In this document: in pieces, positions 47,009 through 55,374 of the stretch
How the letters are laid out: the number at the start of each line of letters is the position of its first letter
How positions within the stretch are numbered: position 1 is the first letter of the stretch
Translations under genes and position numbers: made by a program
The notes under the pieces: model-generated
Database searches by the model: none
Told to the model about the DNA's origin: nothing
The model's input: the letters and a program-made list of their open reading frames with translations, nothing else
NCBI RefSeq assembly: GCF_022655595.1
Contig: NZ_CP093379.1
Span: forward strand, 1,546,501 to 1,610,500
DNA length: 64,000 nucleotides
Origin: Ignatzschineria rhizosphaerae
Lineage (GTDB): Bacteria > Pseudomonadota > Gammaproteobacteria > Cardiobacteriales > Wohlfahrtiimonadaceae
Direction of reading: 5' to 3'

Positions 47009-48117
47009 TATTCAGCTTCTCCTACAGATTGATCTGAACCTAAAACTTGGCTCGCCCCACCTTGGGAAGTTGGAATTCTTAATTTGATATCCCCTGTAAC
47101 ATCTCGCACTAAACTCTCATCTTTAATACGAACTTGCCCTGCCTTAACAACGATATCATCTGCATTTAATCCAGATAAAATCTCCACATTAAAAGTACTT
47201 CTTTGCCCAATCTCTACCGGCACTAACTCCGCTTCAAAGACATCCGGATCAGATGTAGGTTTTGCACGATAGACAAACTGCGCCCCTTCTGAGGCAAAAA
47301 TCGATTCCTCAGGAATAATAATCACTTGATAATTTAAGGGCACTAATAGATTTAATCGTGCAAAGGAACCTGCAATTAACGACTGATCTTCATTATGAAA
47401 GCGTGCGAGCACTGTTAAAGAGCGCCCTTTTTGCTCAATCTCAGGACTCACCGCATAAACTTCTGCGGCAAATAGTTTATTGGGGAAATTATCGATCGTA
47501 AATTTTACATTTTGCCCAGTTTCAACCACGTGCGCGACACGCTCTGGAATATTAAATTCTAAACGTAACTGATCGATATTTAATAATCTAACAATGTCAG
47601 CACCCGCTTGAACATAATCCCCAAGCTCAACATTTTTAAGCCCGACAGTTCCAGAAAATGGCGCATAGATAAATCGGCGATCATATTTTGCTTTTGCAAT
47701 CGCTTCATTAGCAACTGCTTGCTCATATTCAGCTTGTGCAATATCTCTTGCTTGCGCTGTTGAGCCCCCTTTAGCAGCTAATAACCGGTCTAAATTTTGC
47801 TTTGCTAAAACCCGTCTTGCCGTTGTTTCACGCAGCTCTGCAGCTTCTATACTTGAGTCGAGCGCTAAAAGAAGATCCCCCTCTTCAACAGATTCTCCCT
47901 CTTTAAAGGCAATATTCACAATTCTTCCCGAAGCTTCAGGTCTTACAATCACTTCTTGATAAGGATGTAAAATTCCTACGGCGTAAATCTCTTCAAATTT
48001 ATCTTGAAGTACGACTTCTGATAATTCAACATCTGTCACTTTCGCCATTGAAAAAAGAGGGGTGAATGCGATTCCTAAAAAACCTACCGCAAGTATCTGT
48101 CTTAAAGTTTTATACAT
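47008..48117 (-). CDS. RND efflux periplasmic adaptor (membrane fusion protein)
   Basis: 369 aa. N-terminal signal segment to about residue 25; VRPEASGRIVNIAFKEGESVEEGDLLLALD is the first half of the lipoyl/biotinyl-like domain, FAPFSGTVGLKNVELGDYVQAG (here YAPFSGTVG) the second, flanking a short alpha hairpin. Works with the permease in the next gene. A TAATG stop/start overlap links the two. Confidence 0.92.
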   Translation of the reverse strand: MYKTLRQILAVGFLGIAFTPLFSMAKVTDVELSEVVLQDKFEEIYAVGILHPYQEVIVRPEASGRIVNIAFKEGESVEEGDLLLALDSSIEAAELRETTARRVLAKQNLDRLLAAKGGSTAQARDIAQAEYEQAVANEAIAKAKYDRRFIYAPFSGTVGLKNVELGDYVQAGADIVRLLNIDQLRLEFNIPERVAHVVETGQNVKFTIDNFPNKLFAAEVYAVSPEIEQKGRSLTVLARFHNEDQSLIAGSFARLNLLVPLNYQVIIIPEESIFASEGAQFVYRAKPTSDPDVFEAELVPVEIGQRSTFNVEILSGLNADDIVVKAGQVRIKDESLVRDVTGDIKLRIPTSQGGASQVLGSDQSVGEAE

Positions 48118-48433
48118 CTTTTATCTTTCACCAATATTGATTTTATTTATAGTTGTTAAATATGAAGATATCACATCATTTCTCTATAAACATTGATTTT
48201 ACAATGCCTTTTATCAATTCACTTCAGACATCGCGCCCATTAACGTTTTATTTAAAACTAGTATCGCATTTTTATTAAATCAATACTTTAAAAACTATTA
48301 TCAATTAACCTTTAAATAATAGTGTTAATTCTAACAATTACCACCTTAAAGTGAACCATTCTTATCTTAAGCGTATCTTAACAGTTATAAAAAAACCCTA
48401 AACAACTGACTTTAGGGTTTTATTCACTAGGGT
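48118..48433 (-). other. Control region upstream of the RND operon
   Basis: 316-bp gap. It contains an inverted repeat ACTATTAT (48294-48301) and ATAATAGT (48316-48323), 14 bases apart, next to a TGTTAATTCTAACA near-palindrome, plausible operators for an unlinked TetR-type repressor. No gene is seen. The terminator of the next gene lies at its right end. Confidence 0.4.
48391..48422 (-). terminator. Terminator of the PerM-like gene
   Basis: AAAACCCTAAA and TTTAGGGTTTTA around an 8-base loop, with A/T-runs on both sides, 12 bp after the stop at 48434. Confidence 0.8.
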
Positions 48434-49510
48434 TTATGTCCGCTTGATATTAATGTCACTATCAAAATGATCATCTTCATGCACCCATTCTCGCCAAATT
48501 GCTACAAGTAACGCCATAACGACAGGTCCTATAAACAACCCAATAACTCCCATCGTTTTTACACCGCCCACAAGTCCCAAAATCGTTGGTAAAAATGGCA
48601 GTTTAACAGAACCCCCAACCAATCTTGGACGAATTGTTTTATCAACAATAAAGAGCTGCATTGTTCCCCAGCAAAAAAGAATAATTCCTTGTGTATAATC
48701 GCCAATCCCTACTAAATAGAGTGATACTAAAGTCATCGACATTGGTGCTCCTCCTGGAATCAGGGCAAATATCCCTGTCATAATCCCAAGCGTAATCGGC
48801 ATTGGCGCACCGACAAAATAGTAGACGATTCCAAAAACAATCCCCTCCCCAATTGCGATAATCACCATTCCTGAAACTGTAGAGCTCACAAGTGTTGGAA
48901 CAATACGGGAAATACGCTTCCATCTTCCGGGAAAAATCCGCTCACCAATCTTATCAAGCTGACGACTAACTCTACGACCATCCTTATAACAGAAAAAGAG
49001 GATAATCATCATAAAAAGTAGTGTAAAACCCATTGCGCTAAAGCTTTTAGTCACCGATTTTGTCACCGTTGCTAAATAACCAAGTTTTGCTAATCCTATC
49101 TCTGCAAAGAAATGGTTAATCCCATTAGGAGTTCCCAGATATTCAACCCAATAAGCACCGATCTCATCTCCATAAGGAAGGTTTAAAACCCAAGCAGGCG
49201 TTGGAATACCATAGGAATTCGCCTCTATGAGCCATAAACGTAAAAGGATAATTTCGCCATAAAGATAATGAACGAGCCATAAAAATGGCACCACAATCAC
49301 GAGCACTATAAAAGCAGTGGCTAAAGATGCTGAAATAAGCGTATTGCCTCGGCAAAATCTTACAAGATCAGTATAAGGGCGCCATGTGACAAAAGTAATT
49401 ATCATCGCGCCTAAAGCTGGGACTAAAAACTCATGAAAGAAGACCACCCCCAGCCCTAAAATTAGGATGATAATCCATTTTGCGACTGGGTTGGCGGTCA
49501 ATGCTTGCAT
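48434..49510 (-). CDS. AI-2E family (PerM/YdiK-like) membrane protein
   Basis: 358 aa, about eight membrane segments. LGIMTGIFALIPGGAPM-like and LPFLPTILGLVGGVKTMGVIGLFIGPVVMALLVAIWREW near the C terminus mark the AI-2E transporter-like family. The job in any given species is unproven; some members export Na+ or peptides. Begins 37 bp after greA, so probably co-transcribed. Confidence 0.85.
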   Translation of the reverse strand: MQALTANPVAKWIIILILGLGVVFFHEFLVPALGAMIITFVTWRPYTDLVRFCRGNTLISASLATAFIVLVIVVPFLWLVHYLYGEIILLRLWLIEANSYGIPTPAWVLNLPYGDEIGAYWVEYLGTPNGINHFFAEIGLAKLGYLATVTKSVTKSFSAMGFTLLFMMIILFFCYKDGRRVSRQLDKIGERIFPGRWKRISRIVPTLVSSTVSGMVIIAIGEGIVFGIVYYFVGAPMPITLGIMTGIFALIPGGAPMSMTLVSLYLVGIGDYTQGIILFCWGTMQLFIVDKTIRPRLVGGSVKLPFLPTILGLVGGVKTMGVIGLFIGPVVMALLVAIWREWVHEDDHFDSDINIKRT

Positions 49511-49546
49511 AAATTCTTCCTTCTACTTAAGTTGTCTATTTTAGCG

Positions 49547-50023
49547 TTAGATATGATCTATACTAATGACTTCATAAACTCGGCTTCCGCCAGGTGTTTG
49601 AATCGTCACTTCATCATCAAGCTCTTTTCCAATAAGTGCTCTTGCAATAGGAGAGACAATTGATAACTTATTTTGCTTCACATCCGCTTCGTGCTCACCG
49701 ACAATCTGATAACGCACTTCTTTATCTTCATTGACATCAAATAAGGTGACTGTCACACCAAAGATAATCTTACCACTATTTGGGATTTGAGTGATATCAA
49801 TGATCTGAGCATTTGATAAACGTGCTTCATAATCCGCAATACGTCCTTCAATAAAACTCTGCTCTTCCCTTGCTGCATGATACTCTGCATTTTCTTTAAG
49901 GTCACCATGTTCACGTGCCGTTGAAATTGCATCAATAACACGTGGTCTTTGTACTTGTTTTAAATCATCGAGCTCACGGCGAAGCGCTTCCGCGCCAACT
50001 TTCGTCATGGGAAATTTATTCAT
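49547..50023 (-). CDS. greA: Transcription elongation factor GreA
   Basis: 158 aa. The N-terminal coiled coil [45 protein letters not shown] carries the acidic tip (D-x-x-x-N-E); [24 protein letters not shown] is the C-terminal FKBP-like domain. Stimulates RNA polymerase cleavage of backtracked transcripts. Confidence 0.97.
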   Translation of the reverse strand: MNKFPMTKVGAEALRRELDDLKQVQRPRVIDAISTAREHGDLKENAEYHAAREEQSFIEGRIADYEARLSNAQIIDITQIPNSGKIIFGVTVTLFDVNEDKEVRYQIVGEHEADVKQNKLSIVSPIARALIGKELDDEVTIQTPGGSRVYEVISIDHI

Positions 50024-50114
50024 TCTTCCTATATCCTATTATTAGTTTATTCATAGTCCACTAGATAGCCCACATGTCCAGCATTGTGAACTATGAACTA
50101 CTTATTGGATTTAA

Positions 50115-50534
50115 TTACCACCAGCCGGTATTTTCCATATCTTTCCAAGGAGCTTGCGGCGCTTTTGGCTCACCTTTTTGCAATAGCTCAATAGAAATAT
50201 TATCCGGGCTTCTAAAAAATGCCATCCAGCCATCTCTTGGCGGGACATTAATCTCAATCCCCGCATCAACAGCGCGCTGACAAACTTCATAAATATCGTC
50301 AACTTCAAACGCTAAATGACCAAATGCTCGACCAATACCGTACTCTTCATTTGAGTCCCAGTTATAGGTCAATTCAACTTCCACATCTTGTCCTTCACAG
50401 GCTAAATAAACAAGCGTACATTCCCATTGTGGATATTCTTTACGGCGAGTCTCTTTTAATCCTAATATCTCTGTAAAAAACTTAATGGATTCTTCTAAGT
50501 TCGTCACACGAACCATTGTATGTAAAAAACGCAT
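50115..50534 (-). CDS. Glyoxalase-family protein, lactoylglutathione lyase-like
   Basis: 139 aa. The MRFLHTMVRVTNLEESIKFF start supplies His5; ELTYNW, AFGHLAFEV and ISIELLQK supply the other metal ligands (Glu, His, Glu), all present. A short gap replaces part of the last repeat found in GloA, and the C-terminal tail KAPQAPWKDMENTGWW is unusual. Probably a methylglyoxal-detoxifying enzyme, but a related glyoxalase-fold function is possible. Confidence 0.8.
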   Translation of the reverse strand: MRFLHTMVRVTNLEESIKFFTEILGLKETRRKEYPQWECTLVYLACEGQDVEVELTYNWDSNEEYGIGRAFGHLAFEVDDIYEVCQRAVDAGIEINVPPRDGWMAFFRSPDNISIELLQKGEPKAPQAPWKDMENTGWW

Positions 50535-50548
50535 AATTTCTCCTTCCT

Positions 50549-50592
50549 ACAAAATAACAACGGGCATGATCAATTTCATACCCGTTATTTTA
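50549..50592 (-). terminator. Terminator of the cytochrome gene
   Basis: AATAACGGGTATG and CATGCCCGTTGTTATT on the minus strand, one G-T pair and a bulge, just after the cytochrome stop and before the glyoxalase ATG. Confidence 0.65.
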
Positions 50593-50655
50593 GTATATTA
50601 CATTATACTCATATGTGGTCCGGGTTTTACTCCCATCCCATATATTGATAGAAGT

Positions 50656-51276
50656 TTATTCAGTTTTATCGTTAGCTTCTTCAGCTACTTGATCTTCTTC
50701 AACGATTGCTTCGTCTGCTTGCTCTTCTGCTGCTACTTCAGTCTCACCAACCTCAGCTTCATCAGACTCTTCCTCAGCAACGATATCTTCCGCAGGATCA
50801 CTTGATGCAACTTCAATACCACTTTTCGATAAAATAAAGTCTACTGTATGCATCACTTCTTCGTCTGTTAAACGTGGGTCTCCACCTTTTGCTGGCATTA
50901 AGTTACGACCGTGAAGTGAACTATCATGCAACCCATCAAGACCACGCTCTTGGAATCTGACTGCCCAAACAGCATTGTCGCCCATTAATGGTGCATCGTT
51001 TAAACCTGTATCGTGACAACTTGCACAAAGACCGGCATAAACATCTTGCGGTGCTTTTGCCTTCACAACATCAGACACTAAATTTCCGGTATTAACTCTT
51101 CCATAGGGAGTTAATCTCTCAGCAACTAAATCCTGATCAACGAATGGTGTACCACCTATACTCTTATCTACGAGTCTCACAACTGATGTTACTAAGACAA
51201 CTAAAATCACTAGTAATGAAAGAGTTACAAGAATGGTTAGCACCGAGAATGTAAACTTGTCTGACTGTTTTTGCAC
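50656..51276 (-). CDS. Membrane-anchored monohaem cytochrome c with acidic C-terminal tail
   Basis: 206 aa. One membrane segment (residues 11-33), then a c5-like domain: haem motif C84-A-S-C87-H88 and likely ligand Met127 in GRNLMPAKGG. The last ~50 residues (157-206) are almost entirely E, D, A, V and similar, with no folding pattern, forming an acidic tail. Faces the periplasm. The usual partner is a respiratory complex; the tail may bind a basic partner or metal (inference). It precedes the glyoxalase gene but has its own terminator. Confidence 0.88.
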   Translation of the reverse strand: MQKQSDKFTFSVLTILVTLSLLVILVVLVTSVVRLVDKSIGGTPFVDQDLVAERLTPYGRVNTGNLVSDVVKAKAPQDVYAGLCASCHDTGLNDAPLMGDNAVWAVRFQERGLDGLHDSSLHGRNLMPAKGGDPRLTDEEVMHTVDFILSKSGIEVASSDPAEDIVAEEESDEAEVGETEVAAEEQADEAIVEEDQVAEEANDKTE

Positions 51277-51390
51277 GATCTGCTCCTAGAAAATACAAGC
51301 CAATTTTTATAATTTGAATGATCTAATACCCGTCAATGATAAATCAACTTGCTAGCTTTTACTAGTGTACTAAATCAAAGAAACACGCTT

Positions 51391-51939
51391 TTATTTCGCA
51401 ACAATCACCTGAGCTGCTCTAATTAAACGATCATTTAACAAATAACCATTTTGCGCAACTGTGATGATTTGGTTTGTTTCATATCCATCATGAGGAATCA
51501 TTGAGATGGCTTGGTGTAGCTCTGGATTTAATTTCTCACCTTCAGGGCTAATCTGTTTCACACCATATTTTTCACAAACACCTAGTAACATTTTGTACAT
51601 CAGCTGTGAACCTTCTCTAAAGCGCTTTAACTCTTCTGAGGAGTTTTCATCAACCGCTTTCATCTCTAATTCCATTGCATCAATTATTGGGAGAAGATCT
51701 TTTACAAACTTATCAAGCGCATATTTATGAGCGTTTGCAACATCAATTTCAGCGCGTCTTGTCGCATTTTGAGCTTCTGCCATTGCACGAACATATTGGT
51801 CATAAAGTTTGCTTTTCTCCGCTTTTAACGCTTCGATTTGAGCTTCATGATCTTCTGCCCCTTCAACTTGTTGCTCAACGTCAACAACTTCCTCTTTGTT
51901 TTCGACTGCTTCTGTTTCTGTTAAATTCTCTTTTGTCAT
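51391..51939 (-). CDS. grpE: Heat-shock nucleotide-exchange factor GrpE
   Basis: 182 aa: acidic N-terminus, long coiled coil (AEKSKLYDQYVRAMAEAQNATRRAEID), and C-terminal beta domain (GYETNQIITVAQNGYLLNDRLIRAAQVIVAK). Releases ADP from DnaK. The dnaK/dnaJ genes are not here. A TATAAT lies about 35 bp upstream. Confidence 0.96.
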   Translation of the reverse strand: MTKENLTETEAVENKEEVVDVEQQVEGAEDHEAQIEALKAEKSKLYDQYVRAMAEAQNATRRAEIDVANAHKYALDKFVKDLLPIIDAMELEMKAVDENSSEELKRFREGSQLMYKMLLGVCEKYGVKQISPEGEKLNPELHQAISMIPHDGYETNQIITVAQNGYLLNDRLIRAAQVIVAK

Positions 51940-51973
51940 TCTCTAACTCCCTTTCTATTGAATAATGCTCATC

Positions 51974-51979
51974 ATTATA
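51974..51979 (-). promoter_or_regulatory. Candidate -10 of grpE
   Basis: Minus-strand TATAAT 35-40 bp before the grpE ATG; no good -35 and no sigma-32 type CTTGAAA...CCCCAT pair was found. Confidence 0.4.
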
Positions 51980-52050
51980 CAATGAAAAACCACTATTTTT
52001 CTGATCTCTATTTCAAAACCATCAATTCAAGATCATAAGACAACCTTGAA

Positions 52051-52272
52051 TTAATCTAAATCCTCATCGAAGTCTTCATCTAGTAGAAGATCATCAAAGC
52101 TATCAAGATCAAACTCTTTTGCAAGTTTCTTTTGCAATGCACGTTCTTCTCTAATTGCCTCAATGTTTCTCCATGCCTGAGATTTTGTTCCTTTGACATC
52201 ACTAACATCCGGAACATCTTCCTCAATGATATCTTCATCATCTAATAAATCATCATCGTAATCGTTAGACAT
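52051..52272 (-). CDS. Small acidic protein, possibly PA3496-like
   Basis: 73 aa. Acidic N terminus (D/E-rich 1-24), a basic middle (SQAWRNIEAIREERALQKKLAKEFDL) and an acidic end. The middle resembles the PA3496 family of Pseudomonas small proteins; I am not sure. A CTAAACCTTCC... AAGG site precedes the ATG, and codon use is normal, so it is probably real. Lies upstream of grpE, about 110 bp apart. Confidence 0.6.
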   Translation of the reverse strand: MSNDYDDDLLDDEDIIEEDVPDVSDVKGTKSQAWRNIEAIREERALQKKLAKEFDLDSFDDLLLDEDFDEDLD

Positions 52273-52566
52273 CGCTAAACCTTCCTTATCATAAACACAA
52301 AAACATAAATCTTTTGCATGCTTATATAATATTTAAAAATAATTGCAAGTCTTAAAACATAAAACTGCTACTTTTTAATTAAATTAGAATTAATTGCTCC
52401 CTAATATGGCGTTTCTTGAAACAAAGACAAGTCACTGTTTAAAATTTACTCAGAGATATTTTCTGACAGTAAAAATGCCATCGTGGAAATTAGGTATTTT
52501 GTTCAATATGTTTTAATCTTTAGTAAACACTTATTCACCATCGTTAAAAATTGGAGCTATTTAAAC

Positions 52567-53589
52567 ATGATTTCAGGATTTATTCTTAAAGAAAATCGTT
52601 TACGGCAAATTTCTGTTCAAAGTGCCGAGGACTTTACCGATGAGATGATTTGGATTGACCTTGTTGCCCCTACTGATGAAGAGCGAGAGCTAGTAGAAGA
52701 GCATTTCCAATTTGAGCTCCCTGAAAAAGCTGAAATTAACGATTTAGAAGCATCCGCCCGATTTTATGAAGATGATGATGGACTTCATATCCATAGCTTC
52801 TTCTTAAACGATTTTGATACTAATGCCCGCAATATTACCGTTGCCTTTTCTATCTATAACAATCGCCTTTTTACAATCCATGAAGAAGAGCTCTCTGCCT
52901 TTAGACTCTATCGTCTGCGTGCACGCCAAATTCAGCTTGAACTCACCAATGGACAAGTCGATGTGATGAATATCATTATCGGACTTCATGAAACAGCAAT
53001 TGAACATGTCGCCGATGTTTTAGAGAGAATCTACTCTGAACTTGAAAATACAAGTCCCTACGTCTTAGCTCAAGAAGATGATAATCCTAAAAAGGCAAAA
53101 AAACGTCGCAGATTAGAATCACAAGATGATGATTCAGATAAAAAGCCGACGATGGAAGAGGTCTTACAAAATATCGCCATGCAAGAAGATACCAATGGGA
53201 AAGCTCGTTTATCGTTAATGGATACACGGCGCTCATTCTCTTTTTTAATGCGTGGGCAACTCCTTTCTGAAGCACAAAAAAATGACGTTAGAGAGATCTT
53301 ACAAGACTTAGAATCTCTCACAGGTCACACAACCTTTCTATTTGATAAGGTTAACTTCTTACTTGATGCGGCAACTGGGAAAATATCGCTTGAGCAGAGC
53401 CGAATCATTAAGATCTTCTCTATCGCTTCTGTAGTATTTCTCCCTCCCACATTAATTGCTAGTATTTATGGGATGAACTTTCCCATGCCCGAGCTCAATT
53501 TCTCATTAGGTTATCCGCTCTCAATTGGGGCGATGATCCTCTCAGGAATAGCGCCATATCTACTCTTTAAGAAAAAGGGCTGGTTATAA
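52567..53589 (+). CDS. corA: Magnesium/cobalt transporter CorA
   Basis: 340 aa from the ATG at 52567, with GGAG 10 bases before it; the frame to 52483 adds 28 residues not found in the family. Ends in the two-helix pore with IYGMNFPMPEL, the CorA GMN signature. Cytoplasmic funnel precedes it; a charged, KKAKKRRR-bearing insertion near residue 175 is a small oddity. Inner membrane pentamer, Mg2+ channel. Confidence 0.94.
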   Translation: MISGFILKENRLRQISVQSAEDFTDEMIWIDLVAPTDEERELVEEHFQFELPEKAEINDLEASARFYEDDDGLHIHSFFLNDFDTNARNITVAFSIYNNRLFTIHEEELSAFRLYRLRARQIQLELTNGQVDVMNIIIGLHETAIEHVADVLERIYSELENTSPYVLAQEDDNPKKAKKRRRLESQDDDSDKKPTMEEVLQNIAMQEDTNGKARLSLMDTRRSFSFLMRGQLLSEAQKNDVREILQDLESLTGHTTFLFDKVNFLLDAATGKISLEQSRIIKIFSIASVVFLPPTLIASIYGMNFPMPELNFSLGYPLSIGAMILSGIAPYLLFKKKGWL

Positions 53590-53647
53590 GTTTAATACGC
53601 CGACATTATCAGCACTTGATTAAGGCTAACCACTAAATACAAACAAT

Positions 53648-53683
53648 AAAAAAGAGCAAGAATCTCTTCACTTGCTCTTTTTT
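53648..53683. terminator. Bidirectional terminator after corA
   Basis: AAAAAAGAGCAAG and CTTGCTCTTTTTT around a 10-base loop, symmetric A/T-runs. Serves corA and the META/DUF4377 gene. Confidence 0.9.
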
Positions 53684-53779
53684 ATCTATTTTCATCTATA
53701 TATAATCTATTGTCACAATCAATATTTTACGAGTAATCAGAAAAATTAAAGATCACACTCTATCAGCCTAATAGCCCTT

Positions 53780-54460
53780 TTATGGCGTGACTTTACCTTG
53801 CTCAACCACCATATCTAAGACATGTTTTACGCTACCATCATCTGATTGATACTCTTTTAAGCGTAAACGATACTCATAACCGTCAATAGGCATAAATCCT
53901 TCAATAACACCAGGATACTCCTCCCACTCTTCCATCTGATCTTTTCTAACCTGTAAACACTGTTTTTGCGTATCAGCTTCGCAAGGCACTTTCTCATTTG
54001 AAACATAATAGAAAACCTGCTCATAAGGTTTAGCCGAAATATCTTGATAATTTCCCTGATCTAGCTCTACAGGTAAATAAACAGACTCAGCTTCATTATT
54101 AACAGTCCCCACAAGATAAAGATCATCCCCTTTACGAATCATTTTGGGCGTATTTAAGATAAATTGTGAGATACGATCATCTAATTTTTGTAAATTATCA
54201 GGACAAGCCATCATTGTTGATGCAAGCCCGCCACCATGACGCCCTTGCTTAACACGAAAAGCGCCACGATCAGTCACGTGAACTTTTCCCATCATTGTAT
54301 TACAGCCACCAGTAACTGAAAAATGATACTCATTCATATCAAGTACCACTTTAACATCATTATCAGAGGATAATGGTGCGATCTCGAGTGTCTTTGCATA
54401 TGTCATTGAAGATGATATCAGCGCTCCTAATCCCATGATCCATAACGTGCGTAATTTCAT
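53780..54460 (-). CDS. Secreted META-domain and DUF4377 protein
   Basis: 226 aa with a signal peptide (cleavage near TYA-KTL, residue 22). Residues ~40-125 match the META/HslJ-like domain (TGGCNTMMG and STMMACPDN), with Cys53 and Cys86 likely paired. Residues ~148-226 match DUF4377 (VPCEADTQKQCLQVRK, EGFMPIDGYEYRLRL), with two further Cys. Both domains occur in surface or periplasmic proteins of unknown job. No lipobox seen. Confidence 0.82.
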   Translation of the reverse strand: MKLRTLWIMGLGALISSSMTYAKTLEIAPLSSDNDVKVVLDMNEYHFSVTGGCNTMMGKVHVTDRGAFRVKQGRHGGGLASTMMACPDNLQKLDDRISQFILNTPKMIRKGDDLYLVGTVNNEAESVYLPVELDQGNYQDISAKPYEQVFYYVSNEKVPCEADTQKQCLQVRKDQMEEWEEYPGVIEGFMPIDGYEYRLRLKEYQSDDGSVKHVLDMVVEQGKVTP

Positions 54461-54618
54461 AGATGACCTCTTATTTTATTGTTTTTAATTAACATGCATG
54501 ATTTGAGTGTAACATGATTTAAAAAGCTTGCATAAAGCGAATCTTATTCAAAATAGATCCTTAACTACTTAATAGCTCGCTATTTTTGATTCTTTATCAC
54601 ACAAACATAAAAATAAAG

Positions 54619-54646
54619 ATGACAACTCAATTTTATTTCGTATAAT
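54619..54646 (+). promoter_or_regulatory. Promoter of the tRNA-Asp array
   Basis: ATGACA (54619-54624), 16 bases, TATAAT (54641-54646), with a start point about 30 bp before the first tRNA. Near-consensus sigma-70 promoter. Confidence 0.7.
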
Positions 54647-54683
54647 AGCATTCCTTAGTTGGTTCACAACGAAAGAAAAACAC

Positions 54684-54760
54684 GGAGTGGTAGTTCAGCT
54701 GGTTAGAATACCTGCCTGTCACGCAGGGGGTCGCGGGTTCGAATCCCGTCCATTCCGCCA
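54684..54760 (+). tRNA. tRNA-Asp (GTC), copy 1
   Basis: 77 bases with encoded CCA. Acceptor GGAGTGG/CCATTCC, anticodon stem CCTGC/GCAGG with loop CTGTCAC (anticodon GTC), T-arm GCGGG-TTCGAAT-CCCGT. All arms pair. Confidence 0.97.
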
Positions 54761-54829
54761 TATTTTTAGTTGTTTGATCTGCATTACAAATCAAGCAAAG
54801 CTATTAAGAGTAGCAAACAATTTAAAAGC

Positions 54830-54909
54830 GGAGTGTGGACGTGCACGCAGGCTAGAATACCTGCCTGTCACGCAGGGGGTCGCGGGTTCGAATCCCGTCC
54901 ATTCCGCCA
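54830..54909 (+). pseudogene. tRNA-Asp, copy 2, damaged in the D-arm
   Basis: Anticodon arm, T-arm and CCA are identical to the other copies, but the first 20 bases are replaced by 23 different bases (GGAGTGTGGACGTGCACGCAGG). The D-stem GTTC/GAAT is lost and the last acceptor pair becomes T-C. It is unlikely to yield a usable tRNA; length 80 bases. Confidence 0.85.
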
Positions 54910-54978
54910 TTATTTAAGTTGTTTGATCTGCATTATAAATCAAGCAAAGCTATTAAGAATAGCAAACGATTCTAATAT

Positions 54979-55055
54979 GGAGTGGTAGTTCAGCTGGTTA
55001 GAATACCTGCCTGTCACGCAGGGGGTCGCGGGTTCGAATCCCGTCCATTCCGCCA
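54979..55055 (+). tRNA. tRNA-Asp (GTC), copy 3
   Basis: Identical to copy 1 over all 77 bases, with the same flanking spacer. Confidence 0.97.
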
Positions 55056-55124
55056 TATTTTTAGTTGTTTGATCTGCATTACAAATCAAGCAAAGCTATT
55101 AAGAGTAGCAAACGATTCTAATAC

Positions 55125-55201
55125 GGAGTGGTAGTTCAGCTGGTTAGAATACCTGCCTGTCACGCAGGGGGTCGCGGGTTCGAATCCCGTCCATTCCGCC
55201 A
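55125..55201 (+). tRNA. tRNA-Asp (GTC), copy 4
   Basis: Identical to copies 1 and 3. The spacer text (TTTTTAGTTGTTTGATCTG, ATTACAAATCAAGCAAAGC) repeats in every unit, so the period is 146-149 bp. Confidence 0.97.
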
Positions 55202-55210
55202 TTAACAGTG

Positions 55211-55240
55211 AAGCCTAGATCAATGATCTAGGCTTTTTTG
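55211..55240 (+). terminator. Terminator of the tRNA array
   Basis: AAGCCTAGAT, 5-base loop, ATCTAGGCTT, then T-run; 9 bp after the last tRNA CCA. Confidence 0.9.
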
Positions 55241-55374
55241 TATTTAAAACCCCTTGTATTTCACACCATTGTCATTCAATCTATAACTTAGATCTTCTAT
55301 TTTCTTACCTCATTAATAGAGATTTTTACGTTAATCCCCATCAATCATCAAAAAAATGAATCCAGACAATGACT

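Noticed and set aside
52024-52052. AATTCAAG/CTTGAATT hairpin after the small acidic gene as a terminator
   Set aside because: Stem of only 8 bp, a 13-base loop and no T-run.
54687-54988. Two small ORFs over the tRNA array
   Set aside because: They read through tRNA sequence; the repeats of RIPACHAGGRGFESRP arise from the tRNA itself.
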